DNA from: Chloroflexota bacterium
GTDB taxonomy: Bacteria > Chloroflexota > Anaerolineae > Anaerolineales > VGOW01
Length of the DNA stretch: 58,827 nt
Direction: 5' to 3'
NCBI GenBank assembly: GCA_016197225.1
Contig: JACPWC010000046.1
Coordinates: forward strand, 1-58,827
Numbering within the stretch: the first letter of the stretch is position 1; every line of letters begins with the position of its first letter. The notes under the pieces are model-generated. The model was not told the DNA's origin and searched no databases. It saw only the letters and a list, made by a program, of their open reading frames with translations. Of the stretch, positions 15,720 through 24,691 are shown in pieces. Both the position numbers and the translations under genes were made by a program.

Positions 15720-17766
15720 ACGCTTCCTCCACATTCCAGTTATCCTCGCTGATTTTGGCGGCGGCTAACAGGCGTCGACAGAAGCGCTTAGCCGCTTCTG
15801 CACTTAAGTTCACGTAGAGCCACCAACCGTTGGAGAGCTGCCTGCAAGCACCATCGAATTTCGACTCGCTTAAGTAACTGGGAAAATCCTTAGCCAGGTG
15901 CGGAAAATCATCCGAGACGGCGATAAGGGCTTCTACTGTATGGAATGCAACATCGCGCCAGGACTTGACCGCATGGATATCCCCCAGAATGGTGAATACT
16001 GCTGGTCGAGCGTTGGCTACGGGGGTAGCTAGATCGCCTCCCAGCGCTGGCCAGATTTGAAGGATGTGCTGATAGAGATAGTCTGCCCGCGCTTGAATGG
16101 CCCGCTCATCCCAGCGTTTGATGGGGCCGGAGAAATAGTCGCTGTTCAAGCGTAACGCGTGAGTGCTGAGTTTTGATTTTTTAATAGCAAATGCGCTGTT
16201 GGACAAGGCGGAATTCCACTCCTGTGTCACAATCGTCAAGTTGCCCAGCGTGTGCAGTTGTGTCTCATGTACTTGATTCCAATTATCGCCCAACTCGCGT
16301 TTCCAGTCTGAGTTAGGCTCCTGCTGCGGCATGATGTGCTCAATCGTTGGGTTGCCATCCAATAGGGTAAAGCCGCCACTTCCACTAGAGATATGGCGAT
16401 TGATTGTTTCCAAGACTAGGCTGACTTTGCGACGGGTTTCGCTCCGCTTGTCATATAAGTCCTCGGTCAGCAAAGCCTGTTTGAGGCGGGGGTCGCTCGG
16501 GTATTTCTTGGTCGCCAGCGCCCGCCGGAGTGAGGGCGCAAACTCTTTCAAGTCAATTTCCCGCCACAACGTTGGGAACATTTTGTTCAGGTAGTTGGTT
16601 GGTTCATCAGCCAGCAAACGGCGCACCAGATAGTTTTCCAACACCGCCAAGCCTTCCAGAAAATCGGCCAGCGCCAAATCCTCACGGTGAACCGCATCGT
16701 AGGCGGCTAACAGAAACGGCGCTCCCGTAGAAATCTCTAACACATTGAGGCGCGTGACAGCCTGACGCACTTCGAGACGGGGTTCCTGTTCCGGGCGCAA
16801 TAGGCGATCATAGTGCTCGGCATAGCGGCGTAAGGTTGCTAACTCATCTACAAACTGATCAGTGACGGCAAATTCCTGATGGCTCCGGTCGCGGAAGCGG
16901 GCATACACATGCTCCTCGTTGCAAAGTTTGCCGGTGCGCATGGCTAGATAGTGGCGCAAAAAGGCTGTGAGTTCACCTAGCCTGGAACGACCGACGGTGC
17001 GCTTTTCCTGCAACAGACCCTCGATGCGCGACCAGTAAAGTTCAAAGGCGTCTTCTTGCTTGGCCGACGGCAGTCGCATGGCAATGTAATTTCGCACCAA
17101 GTCTGCCTGGCTGAGTTGTTTGCCTTTGGCGTTTAGGCTTTCAAAAATCTCGTAAATCCGGTCCCGCTGTTCCAGTTCGATAAACACTACTTGCAAGCAC
17201 GTACTCAGCACGACAAATAACTTCTCCGGCTCTAGTTGACCCGCTTCCAGCGAGGCCGATAGCCGTTTGTGGATGAAGCGAAAAGCCGCCGGGATTTTCG
17301 ACTCGACTGGCCCGGCCAATAGTACGTCATTCAGCAATGCCAGATAAGCATCCCTGTCACCATATTTTTTGGTAGGCAAGAGTTTGTAGCGGTAATCCCC
17401 GCTTTCATCCAGGTTCATAAGCAGTTTGTCAATTTTCTTAGCCAGTGCTGGTGTCTTTTCCAGGCATAGTTGGCGCAGAGCACACAGGATGAGCGAAAGT
17501 GTGGTTAGGCGTTGTTGGCCGTCTACCAGTTTGAAGGCGGGAATGGTGCCACTACGTGTGCCGTCATTAATGACCACCAGCGACCCCATGAAATGCTCAG
17601 GCTCACTACCAACGGCATATTCGTCATAGATACTCTCAATATCCTTGAGCAGGATGTCCCAGTTATCCTGCTCCCAAGCATACTCGCGCTGAAAATGCGG
17701 CAGGAGGTAGAGTACATCGCCGCCACTGCTAAATACTTTGGCGAGTTTGAGACTGTCTGTTTTCAT
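15718..17766 (-). CDS. DUF262/DUF1524 (GmrSD-like) nuclease
   Basis: 682 residues. The N-terminal DUF262 domain (ParB/GmrS-like NTPase-nuclease) has HFQREYAWEQDNW and the signature VDGQQRLTTLSLIL (DGQQR at 82-86). The C-terminal DUF1524 HNH nuclease has IEHIMPQQ (His about 477) then LHTLGNLTI and WNSALSNSAF. Single-chain GmrSD proteins are type IV restriction enzymes against modified phage DNA; this one appears intact. The frame is open to 17967, but ATG 17766 is right: upstream codons only read the remains of a restriction gene. A TAGGAT box ends 7 nt before the ATG, with no Shine-Dalgarno, suggesting leaderless translation. Confidence 0.9.
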   Translation of the reverse strand: MKTDSLKLAKVFSSGGDVLYLLPHFQREYAWEQDNWDILLKDIESIYDEYAVGSEPEHFMGSLVVINDGTRSGTIPAFKLVDGQQRLTTLSLILCALRQLCLEKTPALAKKIDKLLMNLDESGDYRYKLLPTKKYGDRDAYLALLNDVLLAGPVESKIPAAFRFIHKRLSASLEAGQLEPEKLFVVLSTCLQVVFIELEQRDRIYEIFESLNAKGKQLSQADLVRNYIAMRLPSAKQEDAFELYWSRIEGLLQEKRTVGRSRLGELTAFLRHYLAMRTGKLCNEEHVYARFRDRSHQEFAVTDQFVDELATLRRYAEHYDRLLRPEQEPRLEVRQAVTRLNVLEISTGAPFLLAAYDAVHREDLALADFLEGLAVLENYLVRRLLADEPTNYLNKMFPTLWREIDLKEFAPSLRRALATKKYPSDPRLKQALLTEDLYDKRSETRRKVSLVLETINRHISSGSGGFTLLDGNPTIEHIMPQQEPNSDWKRELGDNWNQVHETQLHTLGNLTIVTQEWNSALSNSAFAIKKSKLSTHALRLNSDYFSGPIKRWDERAIQARADYLYQHILQIWPALGGDLATPVANARPAVFTILGDIHAVKSWRDVAFHTVEALIAVSDDFPHLAKDFPSYLSESKFDGACRQLSNGWWLYVNLSAEAAKRFCRRLLAAAKISEDNWNVEEA

Positions 17767-17776
17767 CGTTGGTATC

Positions 17777-18088
17777 CTAGTTCTGCCAGTCGACGGGGGG
17801 CTTCGGCAATAGACTTGCGGCCTCGCCCCAATCGAAAAACGAAATCTGGCGCTTTCTTTTGCCTCTCCGCCTCGATGGCGTCTTCTTCTGCCGCCACTCG
17901 TGGTAATCAGGCGTGGTCTGTTGGGAATTGTGCACATCCCAGCCCAGGGCGACAAACAGCGGGTCAATCAACTCTTGCCGGGCATGGGCCTCTTTGTAAT
18001 CGACCTTGAGGAAAGCGGCCCGGTTCGTTTGAAAGTGTTTGGCTAACGCGGCGATTTCATCAAGCGATTGCTGAAAGGTGATGGGCAT
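17777..18088 (-). pseudogene. 5' fragment of a type IIG-like restriction-modification gene
   Basis: From ATG 18088 the minus strand reads the usual N-terminus of this enzyme class: FLKVDYKEAHARQELIDPLF then ALGWDVHN. After PDYHE the frame shifts: another frame continues with DAIEAERQKKAPDFVFRLG and RGRK, as expected for the PD-(D/E)XK nuclease core, and the frame ending in KPPVDWQN resumes it. So at least two indels are present, and the expected E-A-K-K segment of the active site is scrambled. The fragment stops 10 bp before the DUF262 start. The methylase core is missing; the 3' end is at 15387-15719. Confidence 0.7.
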
Positions 18089-18167
18089 GGCAACACAAGT
18101 TGTGTATGGAGCGCAGCGCGTGGGCCACATCGCTGGGTTGGGCCGCCCACAATCATAGCGCCTGACC

Positions 18168-18905
18168 TTACAGTTTCCTGATCTGAGCAACCGTTGCCTT
18201 GTCAATTCTGGCAAGCGGGATACGCTCTCCGTCCAGAATCTTGATGTCCATTCCTTTTAACCTGTAATACCTGCTCAAAACCAATAAAGGCGGCCATCGT
18301 GTCTTTGAGGCCCCCGTCATGTCAACATACTGTTTGATGACCTCTAAGCTCTCAAGGATCCAAATCACGTCTGGGTTGCCGAACCATTCAAAAACCTCCT
18401 TGTCGCGCAACATGCCATTAGCTAATAGATTTTCAATCAAATACCAGAAGTGAGTTACCATCCGACGGCTTTCATCGATTTTGCGCCTTTGCTCAGGGAT
18501 TAGTTCGTCAAGATGCTTCTTTAGAAATTGGTATCTATCGGGATTTTCCAAGAAATCAGCTATGTCTGAAATCCCAGCCCCGTTTTGTTTCATGGTTTCC
18601 CAAACGTCACCAATCGCTCTATGCATCTCACGTCGCATGTACATTTCATATAACGAGAAGAGAATATCCTTCTTCTGCAATTGGGCTATCTGATTGCTGG
18701 CACGTATTGCCTGTGCGAGGGCAGTAAGAACACTTACGCCAGTCAAAATTGCTATTGCAGCTTGTACTCTATCTGCCACGTTTTGCTGGGACATTCCCTT
18801 ACATATAACTAGAATCAAGAGGGTGAAAAGGAGTCCAACAAGGATAAATGCCAATGAGTCTAACCGTGATCGATTTCCAAAGAAATCGCCTTGCGCTTTA
18901 CGCAT
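18168..18905 (-). CDS. Two-TM membrane protein with cytoplasmic helical domain
   Basis: 245 residues from ATG 18905, preceded by GAGGTGAG. Two membrane segments near the N-terminus (about 22-42 and 54-73) are followed by a 170-residue soluble helical domain (LYEMYMRREMHRAIGDVWE, MVTHFWYLIENLLANGML). It looks like the DUF4760-type membrane proteins (recall, unverified). The region is AT-richer than its surroundings. It lies just upstream of the broken restriction gene on the same strand and may have belonged to that island. Confidence 0.75.
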   Translation of the reverse strand: MRKAQGDFFGNRSRLDSLAFILVGLLFTLLILVICKGMSQQNVADRVQAAIAILTGVSVLTALAQAIRASNQIAQLQKKDILFSLYEMYMRREMHRAIGDVWETMKQNGAGISDIADFLENPDRYQFLKKHLDELIPEQRRKIDESRRMVTHFWYLIENLLANGMLRDKEVFEWFGNPDVIWILESLEVIKQYVDMTGASKTRWPPLLVLSRYYRLKGMDIKILDGERIPLARIDKATVAQIRKL

Positions 18906-18926
18906 AATGCTCACCTCGGCCTCCAC

Positions 18927-19273
18927 AAAGCAGTACTTGTCTGGTTGGGTCGTATCCTAACTTGGCGGCCCAATCACATTAGTAGACTGCCGCCCCTCAC
19001 GGGCCCAAAAGACTGCAACTGGTTGGCTGTAATTTTTACGTGCCAAGTATAGTCCAATTCAACTCCTCTGCAATATACTTTTAGTCTTGCTCAAACAAAA
19101 AAGGCCGCCGGTCACAGCCAGCGGCCTACAGTTTCACTCAGCCCTAACAGGCGCGCCCGCCGAAGCGAATAGCGCCTCGGCCAGCTAGGCAAGGCCCGCG
19201 CCGCCAATGGATTGCGCCTAATGGGCCAGGCCGCGTTTGTTTTTTCGCCTGTCAAGATGATAAACTTGCGCCC
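18927..19273. other. Intergenic region between divergent genes
   Basis: 347 bp without a credible gene on either strand. It holds a GC hairpin GGCCGC/GCGGCC (about 19103-19126) preceded by seven A, which would be a terminator only for leftward transcription although no gene feeds it from the right, and a GC-rich stretch (19141-19235) with short inverted AGGCGC/GCGCCT pairs. The last bases carry the predicted -10 box (TAAACT, 19261-19266, with an upstream TG) of the MFS gene. Confidence 0.5.
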
Positions 19274-20476
19274 ATGTCTAAAACGCCAACGTTAGAACGA
19301 CACAACGCAAATCAGCTATATGCCGACATTTTCTGGTTCGGCGTCCTGGCCGGCAGTGTCATTGCCTTTCTCTCGGTGTACGCCGCCCGCATCCAGGCCA
19401 CTAGCTTTCAAATCAGCTTGCTCATCAGCGGCCCGGCGGTCGTCAACCTGCTGGTCTCTTTGCCCGCCGTCGGCTGGCTGGAGAATCGCTCGCTCATCAA
19501 AACAACATTCAACACGGCTATTCTCAATCGCCTCGGCTACTTTGCGTTGATCCCCCTGCCCTGGCTTCTGCCCCACGCCGGGCAAGTGTGGGCTATGGCC
19601 CTCATTGCTTTGCTCGCCGCCGTGCCCGGCACCCTGCTGGCAATCTCGTTCAATTCCATGTTTGCCGAAGTGGTGCCGGCGCGCTGGCGAGCTGATGTCG
19701 TCGGGCGGCGCAACGCGCTGGTAGCCGTCAGCCTCACGGCCACCACCCTGCTCTGCGGCTATTTGTTGGATCGAGTCGCCTTCCCCACCAACTATCAGCT
19801 TGTGTTTGGAATCGGGGCAATCGGCGGGGCGATGACCACCTATCATCTTGGCCGGCTCCGCCCGCTCCCGTCCTCACCCAACTCGGCCCCTCGCCCTGTC
19901 GCCTCCAGTGGAAGCCGCCTCATCCGCCTCGACCTTTTAAGAACGGCGTTCGGCCCGATGCTGTTCGCCTACTTTGCTTTTTACTCGGCCCAAAACGTCC
20001 CGGTTCCCATCAACCCCCTCTTTTGGGTAAACGACCTGGGCTTCACCGACGGCGTGATCGGCCTCGGCAACTCTATGTTTTACGCCATGATGACTCTGGC
20101 TTCGATGATGCTCTCGCGGCTCACAGCGCGTTACGGCAACCGCCGGGTGCTGGTCGTCAGCGCGCTTTTCTACAGCCTGTATCCTCTATTCACCAGTTTG
20201 GCGCAAGACACCACCTTGTTCTGGGCCGCCTCAATCATCGGCGGCGCTGTTTTTGGCTTCGCCAACGGCGGCCTCCTCAACCGGCTCCTGGAGCGTGTGC
20301 CGCCCGACGACCGCCCGGCGCACATGGCCTGGCACAACGTCGCTTTCAATCTTGGCATCCTCGGCGGCTCACTGCTTGGCGCTGGTTTAAGCGGTTGGGC
20401 CGGTTTGCGCAACGGCCTGATGATCGCCGCCGCCCTCCGCTTCCTGGCTGGCCTGGCGTTGGCTCTCTGGGCTTAA
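19274..20476 (+). CDS. MFS transporter
   Basis: 400 residues with about 12 hydrophobic segments, two six-helix halves joined by a basic loop near 200-215, typical of the major facilitator superfamily. The loop after helix 2 is weakly conserved. The substrate cannot be predicted; the general shape is that of drug/sugar exporters annotated only as MFS. No Shine-Dalgarno precedes ATG 19274; the predicted extended -10 (TGATAAACT) ends 7 nt before it, so the mRNA may be leaderless. A weak AAAGGAAA/TTTCCTT hairpin with a T6 run follows the stop. Confidence 0.88.
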   Translation: MSKTPTLERHNANQLYADIFWFGVLAGSVIAFLSVYAARIQATSFQISLLISGPAVVNLLVSLPAVGWLENRSLIKTTFNTAILNRLGYFALIPLPWLLPHAGQVWAMALIALLAAVPGTLLAISFNSMFAEVVPARWRADVVGRRNALVAVSLTATTLLCGYLLDRVAFPTNYQLVFGIGAIGGAMTTYHLGRLRPLPSSPNSAPRPVASSGSRLIRLDLLRTAFGPMLFAYFAFYSAQNVPVPINPLFWVNDLGFTDGVIGLGNSMFYAMMTLASMMLSRLTARYGNRRVLVVSALFYSLYPLFTSLAQDTTLFWAASIIGGAVFGFANGGLLNRLLERVPPDDRPAHMAWHNVAFNLGILGGSLLGAGLSGWAGLRNGLMIAAALRFLAGLALALWA

Positions 20477-20548
20477 ATCTTGGAAAGAAGAAAGGAAATT
20501 TCCTTCCTTTCCCTTTTTTCCTGAGCGCACTAAGGTATACTTCTCTCC

Positions 20549-21028
20549 ATGATAGACTCCGAAACTTTCCGCGACGCTATGCGCTCCTGGGTGACAGGCG
20601 TGAGCATCATCTCCGTCCAAACGCCGACGGCCCGACACGGCATGACCGTCAACTCGTTCACCTCCGTCTCGCTCGACCCGCCCCTCATCCTGGTCTGTAT
20701 TCAAAACAACCTGCGAATATTGGGGCTGATCAAGGAAGCCCAGGCCTTCGCCATCTCGGTTCTGCGAGCCGATCAGGCCGAACTTTCCAACCGCTTCGCC
20801 GGGCGCTCCACCGAAAACGTGGATCGTTTTGAGGGCGTACCCACCCACACCGTCATCACCGGCGCGCCCATCCTCGACGAAGCTCTGGCCTACTTCGATT
20901 GCGCCCTCGAGGTCGAACACCCGGCCAGCACCCACACTATCTTCGTCGCCCGGGTGCTGGCGGCCAAACGCGCCGACGGCCAGCCGCTGTTGTACTGGAA
21001 TCGGGGTTATCGAAAGTTAGAGTCCTGA
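20549..21028 (+). CDS. Flavin reductase domain protein
   Basis: 159 residues of the short flavin reductase type (RSWVTGVSIISVQTPTARHG, MTVNSFTSVSLDPPLILVCI, RFAGRS, FDCALEVEH), which uses NAD(P)H to reduce FMN/FAD, often as the partner of a monooxygenase. No monooxygenase is adjacent. TATACT (20536-20541) lies 7 nt before the ATG and no ribosome site is visible, so leaderless. The AMMECR1 gene follows after 23 nt. Confidence 0.87.
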   Translation: MIDSETFRDAMRSWVTGVSIISVQTPTARHGMTVNSFTSVSLDPPLILVCIQNNLRILGLIKEAQAFAISVLRADQAELSNRFAGRSTENVDRFEGVPTHTVITGAPILDEALAYFDCALEVEHPASTHTIFVARVLAAKRADGQPLLYWNRGYRKLES

Positions 21029-21051
21029 GTTGGAGTTGAAGGTTTTCTGCC

Positions 21052-21627
21052 ATGCTCTCCGAGTTGGATCGCTCTACGTTGTTACGGATTGCTCGCGAGG
21101 CCGTAGCCGCCGCCGCGACGGGGAAGCCGCCGCCGCCGCTCGACTCCGGCTCGCTCTCACCCGATCTTCTTGAACCACGCGCCAGCTTTGTGACCCTCAC
21201 CCTGCCAGACAGCGAACTGCGCGGTTGCATTGGTGGCCTTGAAGCTCAACTGCCGCTGGCGCTCGACGTGCAACAGCACGCCGCCGGCGCCGCCCTCGAC
21301 GACCCGCGCTTTCCGCCCGTCAGCCCGGACGAAGCGCCAGGCCTGCGCATCGAAATCTCGGTGCTCACCGCGCCCGAACTTGTTCCGCACAACACGCCCG
21401 AAGCGTTGCTGGCCACCCTGCGGCCTGGCATAGATGGCGTCGTTCTTCGCGCCGGGGCGCGCCGGGCGACCTTTCTGCCGCAGGTGTGGGAAAAAGTCGA
21501 AGACCCGGTGACGTTCCTCGAGATGCTCAGCGAAAAAATGGGCGCGACCCGAAACGCCTGGCGCTTCCCCAACGTCGAAGTTTTACGCTATCAGGTTGAA
21601 ATGTTTGAAGAGAGCAAACCCGCATGA
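21052..21627 (+). CDS. AMMECR1-domain protein (AmmeMemoRadiSam system protein A)
   Basis: 191 residues matching the AMMECR1 family: the hallmark LRGCIG is at 56-61, followed by ALDVQQHAAGAALDDPRFPPV and EISVLT. In many bacteria it is encoded with a Memo-like protein and a radical SAM protein, proposed to act together in an unknown modification; neither partner is in this window. The stop overlaps the ATG of the lipoprotein gene (ATGA). It is the second gene of a probable four-gene run 20549-24691. Confidence 0.9.
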   Translation: MLSELDRSTLLRIAREAVAAAATGKPPPPLDSGSLSPDLLEPRASFVTLTLPDSELRGCIGGLEAQLPLALDVQQHAAGAALDDPRFPPVSPDEAPGLRIEISVLTAPELVPHNTPEALLATLRPGIDGVVLRAGARRATFLPQVWEKVEDPVTFLEMLSEKMGATRNAWRFPNVEVLRYQVEMFEESKPA

Positions 21628-22271
21628 CTCTCCGCCTTCTATCGTTTTTACTTCTGCTACTTGCTCTAACTCTCACCGCCTGCACCACCTCTGTTCCCGA
21701 AGTGGCCCCGCCGCTCGTGGTCACCGTCGTCGTCACTGCCAACGGCGGCGCCGGAGCGCCATCCAACGCCGCCACCCCGGTGGCGGCCACGGCGGTGGCC
21801 GTTCCCACTTCAAGCTATCCCACCCCAAATCAAATTGGCTTCACTGCCGCTTATCAACCATTCGAGCGCGGCTTCATGATCTACGTGCCGGATCGAAAAG
21901 CGGTGTGGGTGTTCGTTCAGCCGGATGCGGCGACGCCCCGCGCGTTCAGCGCCGGGCTGTGGCTGGCTTACTCCGACACGTTCAAAGAGGGCGAGCCTGA
22001 AACTGACCCGGCCCTCACTGCGCCTGAAGGATTGATTCAACCCAAGCGCGGCTTTGGCAAGGTGTGGCGCGAGAACGGCCCGGTGGAGGCCGCCCTGGGC
22101 TGGGCCACCGAGATCGAACTGCCTTACCCGGCCACCATCACCGATTACGCCCTCGGCCGGTTTGACGGCGCAGGCGTGTTCGTGGCCCAGTCCTTCGTCC
22201 ACACCCTCACCGACTTCGACGGCAAGCTGATTCACATAGACGAAGCCACGCGAACGTGGAGCAAGCCGTAG
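21624..22271 (+). CDS. Lipoprotein of unknown function
   Basis: 215 residues. A lipobox LTAC ends the signal peptide (Cys20), followed by a Val/Ala/Thr/Pro linker and a domain (about 65-215) of the LGFP-like flavour seen in many Chloroflexi lipoproteins (PFERGFMIYVPDRKAVWVF, RGFGKVWREN, ALGWATEIE). It would sit on the outer face of the membrane. It overlaps the AMMECR1 gene by 4 nt and the glycosidase gene by up to 16 nt. Confidence 0.82.
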   Translation: MTLRLLSFLLLLLALTLTACTTSVPEVAPPLVVTVVVTANGGAGAPSNAATPVAATAVAVPTSSYPTPNQIGFTAAYQPFERGFMIYVPDRKAVWVFVQPDAATPRAFSAGLWLAYSDTFKEGEPETDPALTAPEGLIQPKRGFGKVWRENGPVEAALGWATEIELPYPATITDYALGRFDGAGVFVAQSFVHTLTDFDGKLIHIDEATRTWSKP

Positions 22272-24691
22272 TGCGCGATTGGAAGCTGACTCAGCACGAC
22301 CCGCTAGCTCTGCGCCTGGCCGCCGACGTTCGCTTCGGGCCGACCGATTACGCCGACGATCAGATCTGGGAATTGACTCTGGCTGGCGGCGAGCCGGCGG
22401 CGGTGGCTCTGCGCACCACTTACGGTTTGCGGGCGCGCGAGATGCGCCTCTTCCCCAGCTTCCTCGAGGGCGAAACGCTCGTGGCCGACCCCGATCATTT
22501 TTCGTCGCCGCCCGTCCTGCACCATTTTGCCGTCAATCGCATCCACTACTCGTTCAGCCCGCTTGGCGGCGTTCACGTGCAGGCCGCCTGCTGGGTTCCC
22601 GACTCGCACAGCCTGGCCGGGCAGTTCACCATCACCAACGAGAGCACGGCGGCGCGGGCCATTCACCTCAACCTCAACGCCATTTTGCGGCCGCTGGACG
22701 CGCCCACAGGAGTCAACATGGGCCACGCCAAACTCGGCCCGCTCCACTTTCTGCAAGGCCAAACGGGAGGCTTAACGCCGGTCATTCTTCTGGAAGGCGG
22801 CCTCCCCTTAGATTCCGGCGCGGCCCTGGCCCGTTCTCTCGATCTCGTTCCCGGCGAAACGCAAACCGTCCGCTGGGCGCAAACGGCCCCCCCCCGTGAG
22901 ACGGGGGGAGGCGGGAGGGGGCTTGAATTGTGCCGCGCTTTGCTTGAACGCAATTGGGTGGACGACTTTGCCCGGATCGATTCGCTCAACGACGACATCC
23001 CCGACATTCACACCGGCGACCGGGAGTGGGACGCCGCCCTGGCCTTTGGCTACAAAGTGGCGCTTCAATCTTACGTCGGGCCGACCTCTCACCTGCCTTA
23101 CCCGTCGTTTATCTTCGCCCGCAACATCAACAAAGGCTACTCGCCGCGCGGCGACGGCAGTGATCACAGTTGGCAGTGGGACGGGCAAGTGGCGACCGAG
23201 GCCTACGTCAACCTGCCGCAGATCGCGCAGGCCGCGCCCGAACTTGCCAAAGGCATCCTTCGCAATTACCTGGCCGTGCAGGAACCGGACGGCTTCATTG
23301 ATTGGAAGCCCGGCCTGGCCGGCCAGCGCAACCGCGCCTTGTGCGTCCCACTGTTGGCCACGATTGCCTGGACGATCTACGAGTACACCGAAGACCACGA
23401 CTTTATCGCCGAAGTGTACGACGGGCTGAGGCGGTTTGTGATGACCTGGTTCCAGGAACGCTACGACCGCGACCAGGACGGCCTGCCGGAATGGAGCCAC
23501 ACGATTCAATCGGCCTTTGACGATTGCCCGTCGTTTGTGCGCTGGCAGAACTGGGGCCAGGCCGCCGACATCACCCTGGCCGAGTCGCCCGACCTGGCCG
23601 CTTATCTTTACCGCGAGTGCCGTTCGCTCATCAACATGGCCAGCCTGCTTGGCAGGGAAGAGGACTCGCCGCCCCTCATCGCCCGCGCCGAAATGATCCG
23701 CATTGCCGTGGACGCCATGTGGCGCGACGAAACATCGTCGTATCATTACGTGGACATTGAAACGCACGAGTCGCCGCCGGGCTATGAGCTGGCCCGATTA
23801 GAAAGGCGAATTGACAATTCGCCTTTCATCGTCAACATCAACCGCAAGTTCTCGCCGATGGCTCGCCTGCTGGTGCGTGTGGTCGGCGACCGAGACGCGA
23901 CGCTACCCCAGATCAGCGTCGCCATTCACGGGCGCGGCCAGCGCGGTCGGCGCCGGGTGGAACTGCTCCCGGCCCGCCGCCTGACGTGGTACTGGGGACT
24001 CGGCTCGGTGACGAGCGACAAACTCTATGCTGAAGTGGAAAAGGTGGAACTGGCGGGCGTGCCGCCCGGCTGGGAGGTGGTCATCAGCACGGTGGATTAC
24101 ACCCGGCAGGATCAGACTCTGCTCCTGCCGATCTGGGCCGGGCTGGCTCAGGGCGACCATCTCTACGACCTGACGCATAAAACCATCACCGACCCGGCCC
24201 GCTACTGGCGGCCTTATGGCATCCCCAACTGCTCGGCCCTCGACCCAGCCTACAAATCCGACAATCGCGGCGGAAGCGGCGGGGTGTGGATGATGTGGAA
24301 TACCATGATCGGCGAAGGTCTGGCCGACAACGGCTATCGCGCCGAGGCCGCCGAACTCATCCGCCGAATGATGACGGCGATGATCCACACTTTGAAAACC
24401 GAGAAGGCCTTTCGCGAGGCTTACAACTCGGACGCGCTTGAAGGGCTAGGGGAGCGTGATTATTTGTGGGGTGTCGCGCCTGTGCATCTCTTCTTGCGGA
24501 CGCTGGGGGTGCGCATCATCTCGTCGCGCAAAGTGTGGCTGGTGGGGCAGAATCCGTTTCCGTGGCCGGTGACGGTGCGCTGGCGCGGGGTGACGGTGAC
24601 GAAGATTGACGAGGGCGCGTTAGTAAAATTTCCGTCCGGCAGAGAAGTAGCAGTGACGGAAGATCGGGAACAGATCATCGAGGATGTTTAG
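22256..24691 (+). CDS. GH63-like (alpha/alpha)6 glycosidase
   Basis: 811 residues. An N-terminal beta-sandwich (about 1-240) is followed by an (alpha/alpha)6 barrel with GDGSDHSWQWDGQVATEAYVN, LPEWSHTIQSAFDDCPSFV and RGGSGGVWMMWNTMIGEGLA, as in GH63 and related trehalose/glucosylglycerate hydrolases; acidic residues suited to catalysis are the Asp/Glu in DHSWQWD and LPEWSH (inference). No signal peptide. Start GTG 22256; GTG 22271, which overlaps the lipoprotein stop, is equally good. Two palindromic repeats (22887-22921 and 23802-23826) lie in frame inside the gene. Substrate not resolvable. Confidence 0.82.
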   Translation: MEQAVVRDWKLTQHDPLALRLAADVRFGPTDYADDQIWELTLAGGEPAAVALRTTYGLRAREMRLFPSFLEGETLVADPDHFSSPPVLHHFAVNRIHYSFSPLGGVHVQAACWVPDSHSLAGQFTITNESTAARAIHLNLNAILRPLDAPTGVNMGHAKLGPLHFLQGQTGGLTPVILLEGGLPLDSGAALARSLDLVPGETQTVRWAQTAPPRETGGGGRGLELCRALLERNWVDDFARIDSLNDDIPDIHTGDREWDAALAFGYKVALQSYVGPTSHLPYPSFIFARNINKGYSPRGDGSDHSWQWDGQVATEAYVNLPQIAQAAPELAKGILRNYLAVQEPDGFIDWKPGLAGQRNRALCVPLLATIAWTIYEYTEDHDFIAEVYDGLRRFVMTWFQERYDRDQDGLPEWSHTIQSAFDDCPSFVRWQNWGQAADITLAESPDLAAYLYRECRSLINMASLLGREEDSPPLIARAEMIRIAVDAMWRDETSSYHYVDIETHESPPGYELARLERRIDNSPFIVNINRKFSPMARLLVRVVGDRDATLPQISVAIHGRGQRGRRRVELLPARRLTWYWGLGSVTSDKLYAEVEKVELAGVPPGWEVVISTVDYTRQDQTLLLPIWAGLAQGDHLYDLTHKTITDPARYWRPYGIPNCSALDPAYKSDNRGGSGGVWMMWNTMIGEGLADNGYRAEAAELIRRMMTAMIHTLKTEKAFREAYNSDALEGLGERDYLWGVAPVHLFLRTLGVRIISSRKVWLVGQNPFPWPVTVRWRGVTVTKIDEGALVKFPSGREVAVTEDREQIIEDV
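22887..22921. repeat. GC palindrome inserted in frame in the glycosidase gene
   Basis: Nine C, then GTGAGAC, then runs of G (GGGGGGAGGCGGGAGGGGG) form a C-tract/G-tract hairpin. It encodes a low-complexity Pro-Pro-Arg-Glu-Thr-Gly-rich loop between the beta domain and the helical barrel. Confidence 0.7.
23802..23826. repeat. GGCGAATTG palindrome inside the glycosidase gene
   Basis: AAAGGCGAATTG/CAATTCGCCTTT, a perfect 12-bp inverted repeat around one base, in frame. The same core occurs intergenically at 48212-48232 and, more loosely, at 28454-28500. Confidence 0.8.

Noticed and set aside
17767-17967. 67-residue N-terminal extension of the DUF262 protein
   Set aside because: It reads the broken restriction gene in a wrong frame; the family N-terminus starts at ATG 17766.
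19103-19126. Terminator for a real transcript
   Set aside because: The A-run before the hairpin would only serve leftward transcription, yet the gene to the right runs rightward; left as a hairpin of unknown role.
19138-19240. Integron attC-like site
   Set aside because: There are AGGCGC/GCGCCT inverted pairs and a CCCTAAC, but no matching GTTRRRY core and no integrase or cassette genes.
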